A stretch of DNA of 64,000 bases from Amblyornis subalaris (GCA_018881555.1 JACAXG010000002.1:23461786-23525785); one strand, 5' to 3'. Shown: positions 25,690 through 38,470, numbered from the stretch's first letter. Program-made: numbers and translations. Notes: generated by a model from the sequence alone, not told the origin.

Positions 25690-26741
25690 TGTCGTGGTGG
25701 TTCAAGCCCCGTTGGGAAGGAGGCCGGCCCAGCCACAGTGGTGGGCGGTTTCCAGGGTCTGAGCCACCCACATCTCCTCCCCCTGAGGGACTGATTGACA
25801 GGTATCCCTGTATGGTTAAAGTTCCAGATGTTTCATTTAAATTGTACTCTCCTGTTGCGGTTCAGTACTCTCCACCTTTAGTTCAGTTTGCCACAGAGCA
25901 ATATTTCTTAGATGCTGTCACTTTAGGTTTCTCCTCCTCACAGAGTCTTAAGCTTTGTAACAGGTCAGCTTGGTTTGAAATTCTCTCTAACTGTATTGTC
26001 ATTAGTCAGTTTGAATTTGTTCTTCTTCTGAAGATGCTTCATTGGTTTTCTCTTATGTATCTCTACTCTCATTGGTTGCACACTGTTATCCCTACCCCTT
26101 AAAGCAGCAGAGACAGAGCGGGAAAGTCGTCTCTCTGCTAACCTCCCTTTCAAGATATGCACCCTGTCCTCCTGGGCAGAGAAGAAATAAACTCAGAATA
26201 TGGTTACAGAGAGTCTGGCCTCTTTCATTCCTTTTACCTTCGCTGCTGCCTCTGTGAAACTGCCTGTGGTAAAAAGCTGTCAGCTTTTGTGGACTGCGAA
26301 GAAACCCTGCAGATCGCTCCGGCCCCAGCTGAATACAGCAAAAGGGGGGACAACGCGATACTCTCCATTGGATCCCTTCCCTAAGTCCCTCCTTCCCTCT
26401 GTTCCCATTCGGTATCCTCCTATCCTTCACCTACTTACCCTCAGATCATTGGTCTGTATGCTCTTCCTGCCTCCGTCACTATCCTTATAAGCTCCGGCAG
26501 CCGGAGCCATTTTGGGTTCTCTGGTCCCTGACCCTTTGGCAAGTAAACTGCGTGCTGAGACCCCATCAGAGACCTATCTCCTTCTTTACTGCTTCCTGCC
26601 GCCTCAGAGATCGGTAAGAGTGTTCACAGCGCCTGCTATCCCGGACCGTGAGAAGTGCCAAAGCCGTCGCTGAAAGTGCTCCCGCCTGGAACTGCTTCCA
26701 GAAGGCTGCGGCATCCTAACACTGAGAGCACCACCACGGCA
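25690..26741 (+). mobile_element. Solo LTR, ERVK-like, 1052 bases
   Basis: The unit starts TGTCGTGGTGGT and ends ACCACCACGGCA, giving 12-base inverted termini with one mismatch and the canonical TG...CA. It is flanked by a 6-base direct repeat (CANCTG / CAGCTG). Plus-strand orientation is suggested by AATAAA (26186-26191) and a TATAAG box (26486-26491) followed by AGTAAA near 26541. No internal retroviral genes are present, so this is a solo LTR. The long distance from the AATAAA to the 3' end suggests either that the second signal set is the real promoter and poly(A) site, or that two LTRs are nested. Reading frames here (150 codons at 25650-26102 plus, 112 codons at 26092-26430 minus) are chance frames. 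A-rich and G-rich run AAAAGGGGGGACAAC at about 26339 resembles a polypurine tract, which would fit a composite. Confidence 0.78.
26486..26491 (+). promoter_or_regulatory. Possible LTR TATA box (TATAAG)
   Basis: TATAAG within the 3' part of the LTR at 25690-26741, followed by a GC-rich stretch and AGTAAA about 50 bases on. Confidence 0.4.
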
Positions 26742-26747
26742 CAGCTG
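26742..26747. repeat. Target site duplication, right copy (CAGCTG)
   Basis: Directly follows the terminal CA of the LTR; partner of 25684-25689. Confidence 0.65.
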
Positions 26748-27825
26748 CCTCATTTAAATGCCATACTCTGGAAATACTGACAACATCCAAAAGACAGAGC
26801 TTTTTTGACCTGAAAGCTAAAGCACGATATTTTATTTATTGCTCAATAAAAGGTATTGCATTATCTACCTTGTCAGTAGACACTGACATTCATAGTGCTT
26901 GGCCCTTATCCTAGGACACATAAAATGCTCTTGATAAGTTACTTATGAAAAGGCTGGATAGACAACAGCCACAGTGACAGCACCATATCTCTCTTCCCTG
27001 CCTCACTCAAACAGGACAGACGGTGTGTTTAGTTTTCCCAGTATGGGAGATTTCAGGATGATTACTGTAATTGAATCTGGTAGCAGACACATTTGTGACT
27101 TTGCAGATGTTGTAAAATAACATTTAATGTTTTCTGTCTGGAGTCTCTTGCAACGACCCCCACCTCTTCCCATCCAGAGGAATACCAACTGAGGTAATAG
27201 CTTTTATATTTGTTAAGGAGTTAGCCCTCAAAGTGCACATCAGACCAGCTTTTTTATGTGTGTATTGGCTTCCCACAGAATGTCAAAACAAAGCCGGGGA
27301 TTCAGCACTGTCCAGACTGTTTTCAAAGCCATTCTTTGATACCTGGAGTTTCAAGGTGGAAACCTTGGCTCAAATAAAAGAGAGGTTTCTACAGGGGAGT
27401 AGAGGAGGAATATAGAGCTCATTGGCTCTGGGCCAGTGCAGTGCTGGAATATTCTGAACTGGTCATGAGCAGGGCTTAAAGTTCAGCACCACTCACCAAG
27501 GAAAACCCAAATCTCACTAAAATAAAAGATTCTGTAGCCATTCCTGTGGAAAGCAGGTGAATGATTGGACACTGTTTATGCAGCCAATGGTCTATAAATT
27601 CAGGAACTGTGAAAAAATGCTTGGATGCTACGATGAACTGTGTTTTTACAGGTCCATGGAAGAGATGTCATTTCGGTATAAGCTAAGCAGATTTGAACTG
27701 ATATATGGAACTACTCTATCCTCATCCTTGAAGATTTACACCCTAACTGGCAAATTCTGAGGGCATAGAGTGATATGAAAGAAAATTTATTAGCTGCTGA
27801 GAAACCATGCATTTCCACAGGCTAC
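26748..27825. other. Intergenic DNA, no gene seen
   Basis: Ordinary non-coding sequence. It opens with the second copy of a 10-base direct repeat AAATGCCATA (26756-26765, first copy 25671-25680), discussed as a finding. Confidence 0.5.
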
Positions 27826-28050
27826 AAAAAATAGAATAATTTAGGTTGGAAAAGACCTTTATGATCATTGAGTCCAACCTTAACCCAGCCCTCCCAAGTC
27901 CACCACTAAACTATGTCCCTAAGTGCCACATCTACACATTTTTAAAATACATCAAGGGATGGTAACTCCACCACTTCCCTGGGCAGCTTGATAACCCCTT
28001 TTGGTGAATACATTTTTATAATATCCAATCTAAACCTAGGTGAGAGTGTG
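27826..28050 (-). mobile_element. CR1 LINE 3' end fragment
   Basis: On the plus strand it begins TAGAATAATTTAGGTTGGAAAAG and continues GATCATTGAGTCCAACC, the reverse complement of a CR1 3' untranslated end; further on TATCCAATCTAAACCTA matches the usual CR1 pattern. It is therefore a 5'-truncated CR1 inserted on the minus strand, about 225 bases long and diverged. The far border is uncertain. Confidence 0.88.
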
Positions 28051-31000
28051 TTCCCACTGGTTCTCTGTCTGGGCAGCTGGATCAGTCATGGTGGGTGAAG
28101 AGCTTGGAGAGACAGTGGCTTTCTGCTAAGTGGATAACTTTGCTCCCTAGTTGAGCTGTCTGGGCTTCAGTGCCCTTTCTGTGCACCCTTCTGTGCAAGC
28201 TGTCATTCCATGCCCTTGCTGACACACCATATCTGGCTATGGGCTCTCCCAGGGACTTCTTTTATAGGTGTTGGGGTGCTTGGTTGACAGGGCCTCACCC
28301 AGGTCTCATTTGCCACTGTGGCATGAGCCGTGGGCACCTGGCAGGTGTCTCTGCTCCCCTGAGGTTCCCCTAGATCAGGAAGCACTTGTGTACCACACTA
28401 GAGCTCCCCACTGCAGCAACTGAGAACAGTTCTCATAGGGAAAAAAAATCTACCTTCTTAAATCTCTCCGGTTTTTAAGGTTAGGTATGGATGACGTACT
28501 TGCTTTTGAGAAGTTATTAGCACTGTAGGTAAAATACTGATGACCACGTTTCCGATTTTTTGTTGTTTGGTTGTTTTTTTCTGAAGATGTTTTTGTTTCT
28601 TTTTCCCTCTCTACATATTTGAATTGAACAAGGTGAAATGATGTAGAACTTTAAAACTAGGCTTGCACCCACAGAGATTGGCTGAACAGGCCTGTTGTGG
28701 GCTTTCTTGAGTCGGAAATGAAAAAATTCTTTTAGTACACAAGTTTTCATCTAAATGACATGATACAGTCTTTAAAAAAGGCAGGTCCTGTATAAATGAT
28801 TCCTACGTCCTGAAATTCCAGACTACTGAGTTTAGTACTGAGGTTTTTATAAGGGATTTTAGGGATGAAAGAAATGGGAATCAATTAAAATAGCACTCAG
28901 AAAACATGACAGAGTTCATATAATAATGATGTGAAATAGTCTGATTGGGTCCTGCAGAAACCTTGATGTGCTTTCAAAGAATCTCTGTTTTGTAGGTTGG
29001 GAAGTCATGAACCCTAAGAAAGGTACCTGTAATCCATGTGAGATACCATTTGAGTACAAAAGAAAGGTTGTGACTTTCCTTTTATGTTCTCTTTCAGGCC
29101 TTTCCCAATAACTGTGTAAGAATGCAGAATGAATCAGAACACAGTCATTTATATTTCATTTGAATGCAGGTAGTATGTTTTGTGCTAGAGCCTTGGATTT
29201 ACCTCTTACAGTGGGATATAACTTCAGAACTACTGCACAGAAAGACCAAGCCTGTAGTAAGTAAATATTACAAAATACTCATTTGCTCATGTTTTATTTC
29301 TTCAATCCAACTAACTGTTGTCTCTTTTCCATCCCTTGCAAATGTGGGGGAGAGTCTCAGCTGATCTCTTTTAGGGAGAAGTAAAATACTTGCTATTACT
29401 TCTCTTTCCTTGGTGCAAGAAATGTTCTAGGGAGAATTTCAATATGTTGTTTAATAGACCAAAATCTTAGGGGGGAATGTTTCTTGCACAAGGTTTTGTT
29501 AGAAGAAAAGTCCTTTAAGTGCACTACATAAAATGCCTCTTTCTGGCAGATGGCTGGGAAATATTTGTTCTTTTTTTGTTGGGGTTTTTGTTGTTTTTTT
29601 TTCTCAAAACTTTCAGATACCTCTCTTTTTCTCCTGGAAATTATACCTTTGCACTTTTCTGAAAGGTTTTACATTACTTTAGTCTCATAACTCTCTTATA
29701 AGACGGAAAACTAGTAATCTTTTGTCATGGACAGGAGAAGTGGGCTAGAATGTAGCCATTAGGTTTCAGTAACTTCTATCAGGTCATACATGAAGTCACT
29801 GCAGAGTCACCATGATGTAAGATTGCTGAACATATTATTTTCTCTTCATCTATTGTGCCTATTCTCACATACAGACCATATTGATCATGGAGGTGGACAG
29901 ATCAGAGGGAAACTTTGCCATCTCATAAGTGGTAGATGAAATTTTGAAAAATATGTATCAAGAGTGGCATTTTGCTCCACTGTGAAGGATTAAAGAAGGA
30001 AGATAATATTTCTGTCCTTTAGAGCAACCAAACAAAATGTTTGGCACAGCAGGAGTCCTATGACTAATTAAAACCAGTGATTGTTCATATAAAACTGTTT
30101 TCTTTTCATAAAAGAAAGAAAATATTAAAAAAAAAAGAAAAAAGAAAAGAAAAAGAACAAACCTAGGAGGATAGTCCAATTTTTCTGATGCATGAGGAGG
30201 AATAAGATGTGTAGAATGAGTGCTCTTCTTAAGGAGAGTTTCTGTTAGTGTTTGGGTTAAAAAAAGGGCTGCAGTGTGGGCAATGACTTCCATTTTATGC
30301 TTATGTGTTTAACAGCTGCATGTCAAAGCTCTGCTCTTGTAAGTTTGTGTATTTATGTATAAGTTAAAAAATACCAAAACAAACAAAAACTAAACTAAAC
30401 AAAAACAACCCCCCAAAAAACAGGTTACTTCTGGAAAATTCATCTGCAGATGAGTCCTAATAGATTATGAGCCCACTGTGAACTATTGGCTCCTTCCTGT
30501 GCTAGAACAGATATGGTTTGTGGGTGCAAGAGCAGGAATCTATCGATTAAGAAGTTAAATGTCCACAATGGAGCACGCTGAAAACTTGGAAATGGTTTAA
30601 TAAAGAAATCAGAAAGTTTTAGCTCTTGGAGAAAGAGAAAGAGAGAAAAGGAATAATTCAGCAACAAGAAAAAAACCCCTAAAGACTCCACTTTACTGGG
30701 AGATCTAAGAAACCCAGGCAATTTAGTGTTTATTTTCATTTAAAGCAACTTAAAAAGTAAATCCATTGAATTACAGAGGAACCTAGCAACTGGCATTTCT
30801 GAAAGCGAGTAGCTTATTAAAGTAGCAGAAAAATGTAAACTTCTAAAAAAAGGCAGAGTTCAAGCAGATGTGTTTCCATAACAAGGAATATACTGCTGCT
30901 TTTCACTTTTCTTAAGACAGGCAATTAAATACGGCCATCAAGCAGCTTGACAACCCTTTAATGCTTGAGCCTTATGTTAAGATTTATAAATCAAACAGAG

Positions 31001-34000
31001 CGAGGTGTGGATAGCTGGGTGAGGTGTGTGGCCTGTGTTACGGTCAAGTACTTGATCATAAATCACTTGTTCAGCCTGAAGATTTGTGGCTTTTCTGTAA
31101 AAGCTGTTTGCTTATTGGTGCTTTAATCCATACTGCCAAATGCAGTCCCTTAACCCTCATGTACCTACAGCTGGGTTTGTTCAGAGAATTTGTGTTGTCC
31201 TTTTAAGAATGCTTGAACACTTACATTCTAATTCCCTCAAAATCACGCATCCGTCTCATTAGCATTTTTGAAGGTAAGAATGTGTTCTGTGTATCGCTAA
31301 ATGGATTTGGGATGAAGTTGCATGGCTCTTTGACTACATGGTGGTTTGGTTTTTGAGGCAGAGATGAGGAAAGGCCCCACAGAGCAGTAAAGAGACAAGT
31401 AAACTGATGCCTGGATGTCCAGAACCAGTGCATTTACTCTGAGCAAATGTTTGCTGTCAAGGTGTTTGATGTTGTATCTACGACTTGGATCTTGGGTAGC
31501 AGTAAGCAGATCTTTTCTTACTCTGCATGTTAAAACTTGTTGGCCAGATGTGAAACTAAATGCATCGTAGTCCATCTCTTTGCCATCGCCGTGGAATAGA
31601 ATGGGAGCAGTGTGGATGGTGGGACTACGTAGTAACTAGGCAGAGCATACGGATTGACGAGCAATGCTAACACAGGAGATTTATCCTCTTATACCACATT
31701 TTGTCCATACAGATGATATAGATACATGTCTGTCAGTGACTAAACAGGACAAAACCATATTCTTCAACTGATATATTTATTACTCAACTGCAACAATAAA
31801 AAAGATGCAGGCAAAGTTCTCTGTGGAAGTGGGTTTGTTTTATACTCAGTATCTAGAGTTTCATCATAACAAGGACACTGCCACATTTTTGTACACAATT
31901 GGTTGGTATGTGTCTGTCCGTCAGTGGAATCATTGTGGGCCTGGTAGGTCACAGATTTAGTGACAGTCAAAATGCATGGTCTCTGTTGTCATTTAATTTA
32001 GCTTCCAAATGATGAGATTTGGCTAGTTTTCCTTTCATTCCATGGGGAAATCTTTTAACTGCACTTCAAATAGAAGAAAGCTGCTCACTTTGTTTCTGAC
32101 AGAAAACCCAGCAGGGAAGAATGATAAGAAGGATTTCTGAAGTGGTAAGAACAAAGTAGTCTCTGCCATCTTTACTCACCCTAGTACGACTAATTTCTTG
32201 CAGATCTATTCATTACACATCCAGAAGTGGAATATCAGTTCCAAAGGAAACCAGAAGCAATGAGTAAGTCAGCTTCACTTCCTTACAATGCTAGCAACAT
32301 TCGGGTTTATAGTGCCCTTGTTAGCTAAATCAGAAATGCCACATGTCTGAAGTCATGAGGTTGCTTCCTTTCAAGACAGGTGGAAATCACTTGCTTTTAT
32401 AATGAAGTATCATTTGTGGTGTGGGCTGTGCTTTCTAGATGTGGCCTGAAACAATTTTCATAGCGGTTCAAGTTCTATTTCGGTATAAGGGAAGCAGATG
32501 CCAAATGCATTACATATTTTCAGTTGAATTCAATTTGTGGTTCTAGAATAGAGACCAGGCTTTTCCTAACAAAGCTTGTAGTGAGGCTAAGAATAGGAAA
32601 GATAAGCCCTTTGCTCTTTTTGCTACTCATTTCTAGAACTGAAATGTGAAGTCTGAGCTTTTACAAAGGTGCAGAACAGCACTTCAGGATGTTTTGAATA
32701 GTCTATTTTTTTTAATGGGCTTTTAAAAAACTATTCTGGGTGTTTTTCATGTTGCAGCCTATTTCAGCTTTTATCTAGCACTTCTGCTTTTACTCCACTC
32801 CTGCATTGTGATAGCCAGAGACTGTCTGCATAAATCTGTGTTTCAGGGAGCGGCACATGAAATGTCTGGTTTGCTTTGGTTTGATTTTTTTGTTCAATCT
32901 CCTCTTTGCAGTTTTAGTAGCAGATCCTCATATGGGCTAATTTTTGTAGTTGCCAGGTATTTTGATGGAGCACTGACAACTTTGTCAAGAGAGCATTGTC
33001 TCTGCTCAGATTTAACATTCCATTCATCCTGCTGGGAGATTTCTCATCTCTTCTTGAAGGAAAAATGGAGTTATAGGAAAGAGACAATATCCTCTGTAAC
33101 TGTAAATCATTGTAGGATTGATTTTGGAGGGAGGAGGAGATGGGAAGAAAAAGGTATAAGGGTATAAGAGGTAAGATATTTGGCCATAATAGGCAGACAA
33201 AATGGNAATTCACTGCAATGCAGTACCATATATTGCTTCTTTCAGGAAAGATCTTTCTCATACAAAGGTGGCATCTATAAGAGTTTGTACATGTCCAGCC
33301 TGCAGTACTGCAGTGGGTGAGGAAACCTTGGGGAGGAGTTGCACTTAGACCTATCTGCCGCCTGTATTCTGCCCACAAATACGGCCCTGAGGGCACAGTG
33401 GGAGCTCAATGCACTAGAAAATGCCAATGAGCTGAATTAAAGTCAGGAAAGGGTGATTTCCTCATCAAATTGTGCCAGCCTGTACAAAAAGGCATCAGTA
33501 TTCAGTATGAGCTGATAAGAGGTTTAAAAGATGTAGTATAATCAGCGCTGCCAGGAGACAGTGTAGACACATCATTCCTTATGTGCTGCTGTAGAATAGA
33601 AATTACATTGTCCCAAAAGGCTCTGTTGAAACAGAACTTTGTATTTGTGCTTTGAGCTTTATGAAAAGTTGTGATACTTGGAGATCGGTGAACCGAAAGC
33701 TTCCTTTTTTTTTTTTTATTTTTTCATACTTATCTGAGGAAGTAGAAGAAGTTTTAGTATAGTAATATTTGCTAAAAGGAGCTGTTGAAGCTGTCCTCAT
33801 GCTCTAATGCCTACAGCAGGAAGCAACAACTTGAACAGCCTCAGGGCAGGCTTTTAAATGGACTCCAGGATACCCAGTAGGCTCTGTTTTGAGGGTTGTT
33901 CTTGATTTTACTGAAGCTAAAGAAAGAAAAGAAAAAATTAAATATTTTCCAAACATAGGTCTTTGAGAGGACCTTATAAATGTCTTACTCTCCAGTTTCT

Positions 34001-35973
34001 GCTGAATGAATAATGAGGGGATTGACACTGTCAGTTGGGATGCATGCAGAAATAAATAACAAAATGTGAAAGAAAAACAGTTTTATGTAGTTTAGTTGAG
34101 AATCAGGAAAGTTAGAAAATCATATGAGGCACGTACAAACCTTCATGATTTCTTGGAAAAAGCATAGGCTGTGGATTTTTTCATTAAGGCCATTTATACC
34201 TCTGGCTAGTTTTTTAGAGTACAAGTCTAACATTTGAAACCGTCACCTCTTAATTCTGTGCTACTGTGGAATATCACTGTTGCATTGCTGAGGTGAACAT
34301 TGCTCACAAGAAAAGCCAGGAATTGTCTCAGCTATGAAATTTAGATCCTTAAATGGTTATTCATAAAAATGTTTAAGTGTCTAGAAGTCTCCATAGTTTT
34401 GCATAGAAACAGCTCTTGTAAAGAGATAAACATGAAGCCATAATTAAGCTTCATTGTTATTACAAAAATAAATCAGAACTTAACAATGATGGAAAAAGGT
34501 ATGATTTCTCATTCTTCCTAAAATATCAAATATGTATAGAATTTTTCATTTGTATCTTATGTTAGAATTGAGAAGGATGGAAAATTAAGTTTTTTATACT
34601 TTTATCCATGTACTGTAGTGATTTCTGCATGCAGTGATCATGTCCATAACTGTAACTTATACTTACAGAAATGTAATCTCTCCACATATATTAGTAAAGA
34701 CCAATTTGATTCTGAGTGAGGGCAAGGAGGGTTGATCTAGTGAGAGTCAGTTACGTTCACAGCAAATAAGGGACAACTTGTAAATGAAAGGTCCCTGAAG
34801 CATGGCATCACTTCTTACATGGAGAGGGAAAGCATTATGAACAGTTTCTTGTTTTCCTCATCTATCTTTTTAGCTGTCTGTATTAGTTTTGCAATATCAA
34901 ATCAATTCATCAGCAAAGAAATTCTGTAAGAGTCTCACAGCCTGTCAGTCATGCACAAAGAAAGCTATTGTTCAAGACCACAGTGTCAGGCAAAATGGGC
35001 ATTTTCTGTTTTGCTCCTTTCTCAAAGTATGAGATTCTGACTGTGGCTGTTACTTTCTTAAAAGGGATTATATTTCAGATATTTCCAAGACCCCAGAGAA
35101 TGATCCTAAATACTCAGAGATGTTCAGACACCAAGTCACTCTCTATCAGTTGAAGAGCGATCAATTCAACAAGAACCAAATATCTATCAATTTTCCCTGA
35201 CACACTGCACACTCACAACTGATACCTGCTCACAAAGTCTCCTTTCTTTCTGCCAGCTGCTATTAGATTATCAGGCATCCTCACAGAAAAAACGGATCAT
35301 TTTATGCCACATCATGATGCGTTAGAAAATGTAGGTAGGATGACATTAAAAAGCCTGGAATGAGCTAACCATCTGGGACCGTCAAAAATCCAACCCTTGG
35401 CAGAGCTGACCTTGTCCCAGGTGCAGGTATGGCATGTTTATGTCTGGCTTAGAGCTTAGGACTGAATCAGAGCTAATCATTGCAGGCAGCATTGCAGGAC
35501 AGAGAGAACAAACAGCAACATACAAATAAAGTAAAAGACATTTATGCCAAATAAAGAAGGATTGAATGACTAGCTGGGTTTCTTTGTTATTGCCTTATAA
35601 TGAAAAATTTGAGTTTGTTACTGACCTACTGCTAAAGCCAGTAGCATTAAAGTGGAACTGGAATGTTAATAATGTATTTCTTTCTGTTGCTTCCGGCTTA
35701 ATGCACCTTTAATTAAATCTTTTGGAACAACTGCTTTGCTTTTCTTGGAAAGGTGAAAAAATACTGGTAATAATCCATTGTTAATTTAGGGATATCATTT
35801 TGTAACCATCAATGCAATTAGTAAAGGTTGCTTGGATATTTTGAAGCCAAATTAAACGTTAGAGTTTTGCAGTGCACTCTGTAATCTTTTTACATGTGTA
35901 CCTCTTAGCATGCTGCTAAAATAGCAAGGTGATAACAGTAAGATGATTATTCCTTTTTTGTTAATTTTCACAG
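28051..35973. other. Intergenic DNA, no gene recognised
   Basis: AT-rich with A-rich simple sequence (about 30120-30165 and 30366-30421) and T-rich sequence (about 29570-29610). A GC-richer block directly after the CR1 fragment (28050-28400) and another around 33280-33410 are unexplained. The 160-codon minus-strand frame at 32914-33396 has no splice or homology support. Confidence 0.45.
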
Positions 35974-36085
35974 TGCTTTCCCTATAGCAAGTACCGCTGA
36001 GCATGTGAATGATATGCCACTAAATTTTACCTTCTACATACCAATGAAGGCGGAAGAAGAAGAAGTGCATTATCGATGCTGCTGA
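35974..36085 (+). other. Weak candidate exon, unidentified
   Basis: Follows TTTTTTGTTAATTTTCACAG, a good acceptor. The frame reads 37 codons in phase 1 to a TGA stop and includes AEHVNDMPLNFTFY and MKAEEEEVHYRCC. It could be a terminal coding exon or a chance frame. No identity and no supporting upstream exon. Confidence 0.2.
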
Positions 36086-36883
36086 AGTGGATGGGAAAAT
36101 TACCCTGACTTTATCAGAGGCCGGTGTGAACTTGGAATGAACTCTAACTGGCTGGAAGTTCAGTTCTGACAGTTGGTACTGCCAGCACGGCTGGCTGGCT
36201 GATACACCTGTGTCTCAGCAGTGCCCATGCATTTTGCCTGGAACTTGCAGTCACGGCTCAGGTAACGGGGGTGGAAGGGTAATGAGCTTGGGTAGGGTCT
36301 GCTCCAGAGGAGGTAAATCCCACTCATTCGCTGTTTCTGTGGGGACAGTGTGGAAGGGAAAGCAGAATTAAAAAGGGAGGAATCAAAACTTTCTGAATTT
36401 TCTTTTTCTAAGGAGGAAGAAGGATTGTAGTGCTTAATGGGTTATGGTAGACTCCTTATGGGGTCTAAAAGAAGAGCCTATCTGTTTGTATTAAAGAATA
36501 TAATCGGGGAAGTTTTTCTACTGCTCTGATATCCATGGAAAAAGAGAAAATTTGCTGGGAATATTGCTGATGCAAAAGGAGCTTCTGTTCTCGTTAAAAT
36601 TCCCCCCACGCTAGCATATAGCTCAATTTGCTTCTACTCAGTCTTATTTCAATACCTGGCATGATGCATCAACAGAGAAAGAATCCTCCTGAACTGCAAT
36701 CACTGGCCTACGGCAATGGATTGTTGCTCCCCCGAGGCCGCAGCATTAAGGTCTGCCTGTGGCGTACCCAGCACTGCTTTGCTTAAGACAGAAGAGGTTG
36801 CACCAGTAAAATACCTTTGCAACTGAATAACTGGTACCCAATGAGACAACATTTGTAAAATATTTCTGTTTTTTCCAGACCAG
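36086..36883. other. Intergenic DNA
   Basis: Non-coding, moderately GC-rich around 36130-36300. No repeat or gene recognised. Confidence 0.45.
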
Positions 36884-37003
36884 TGTGGTTGGGTTGACTC
36901 TGTCTGGATGCCAGGTGCCCACCGAAACTGCTTTATCACTTCTCCCCTGAGCTGGACAGGGGAGAGAAAATATAATTAAAGGCTTTTGAGTCAAGAAAAG
37001 GAC
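36884..37003 (-). mobile_element. Truncated LTR remnant (TguLTR5-like 3' end)
   Basis: The plus strand starts TGTGGTTGGGTTGACTCTG and continues GGATGCCAGGTGCCCACCGA, then GAGCTGGACAGGGGAGAGAA. This is the reverse complement of the 3' (U5) end of a common bird LTR group related to the element at 2188-3256. The rest of the LTR is absent. The 79- and 101-codon minus-strand frames here are in this remnant. Confidence 0.78.
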
Positions 37004-38399
37004 AGGGTGTTTTGCTGGGTGTTTTGTGAAACAGAAATACCAATGGCACATCTCCTTTCTGGGTACTTTTTGGTCAGGGACATCAAATGTTGCTGAAAGT
37101 CATTAACTTCTCATAGGCTCGTAAAGTTTTTATCTTTGTGAATCTCCATTTTTCCATGACAAAATAAATGTTAATAAACACATGCTTTGCACTGATAGAT
37201 TCTCTTAGTGAATCACTGGTATACAGGACAAATTGTCAAAAAGGATGTCAAATGACAATCCTGGGATGGTAACAACAGCCTTGAAAGTATAGCCACAAGA
37301 CCATGAGGGGCCCTAAGACCATAAATAAAAATTACTACTTATTGATCAGTCTGGATGCAATCTGGAGAGAAACTTGTTTTAGGGCATAATAAGAAATGTT
37401 ATTTGGCTTACCTGTGCTGACTGAAGCAGCAGTAGTGGAACTGAGGTGTGTACCTAAAGAGTGTTGAAAACGGGAATCTCCTGCTATAAGAATCTGTATA
37501 TTGTGAAAATTGGTAAGGAAAACCAGTAAACTTCTGTTAAATCTTTTGCCAAGTACTGTATGCAGGGTTCAGGTAGCTTAATCATAAATTGAATTGTGCA
37601 TCAACCTGTGAAAATTGGCTATAACTCATTATACAGGTGTCTTTGAATTATTTTTGCAAGTCTGAAAGACAAGTCGCTGAGTTCACTGTTTCTATACTTC
37701 AGAAATGAACATGCAGAATGGATCAGTGTGATGTCCTCTGCTGTACTGATAAACACATAGGTATCATCAGTAAAGAAAATTCTACCCAGGTATTCAGTTA
37801 AGGTGTGGTTGATTTATGTTTTGATCAATTACTTCGGTTATATGCCTTTGAAAACTGGGTATTAAACCTGAATGCAACAGGACTTTGGGACGGGCTTCAA
37901 ATTTTCAGTCTGTATGCACTGTCATAGATGTATTTTTCTCTCTACATTTGGAAATAATGCCCTCTTAATCTGGCCACTGTAGCAAATCCTCCTATCTGTT
38001 CAGCTGATCACGCATTGCGATTTGGTTTATCCTTTCAGGGGGGTTAGAATAAAGATTTTCCACAGCTGAATTCTTAAATTGCCTTAAGCTGAACTTGAGC
38101 ATTGATGATGCCATGAAAATGGTGAAAGTTGCATGACACCATTCGTCAGTATACTGGGAAAGTAACCATCTGAAAGGATGGCAATGAGGTAAATGTTATC
38201 TGTTTAAAAAAATCCAAAAAACCAAATAGTTACATTATTAACTCCAGTGTTACAAAAATGTGGAAAATACCAGAAGTTGTTCATTTTCTGGGTGGAAGAA
38301 AAGCAAAGAAGCTGTAACAATTAAAGACAAAGTGTTTGATTTTCTCTTAAAGTACAGGAAACAGGCAATTAGCAGTATCAGAAAAAAAAAAAAACAGAT
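37004..38399. other. Intergenic DNA
   Basis: AT-rich with an A13 run near 38382 just before the next LTR remnant. No gene recognised. Confidence 0.5.
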
Positions 38400-38470
38400 T
38401 GTGTTGGGTTGATCTTGGCCAGTTGCCAGACCACCACATTGCCATTCTTTCACTGCCACACAAAAGGGAT
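38400..38470 (-). mobile_element. Short LTR terminal remnant
   Basis: Begins TGTGTTGGGTTGATCTTGG and continues CCAGTTGCCAGACCACC, resembling the same LTR terminus as at 36884 and 2188. Only about 70 bases are clear, and the sequence is diverged. Confidence 0.5.

Noticed and set aside
25650..26430. 150-codon plus frame and 112-codon minus frame
   Set aside because: Both sit in the LTR at 25690-26741; no retroviral or host protein motif is seen.
25684..26747. hAT-type DNA transposon with CAG...CTG ends
   Set aside because: The 8-base flanks do not match each other. The apparent extra inverted bases are explained by a palindromic CAGCTG target duplication around a TG...CA LTR.
32914..33396. 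160-codon minus-strand frame
   Set aside because: No recognisable domain, no splice context, and a plus-strand frame of similar size overlaps it. Length alone is possible by chance.
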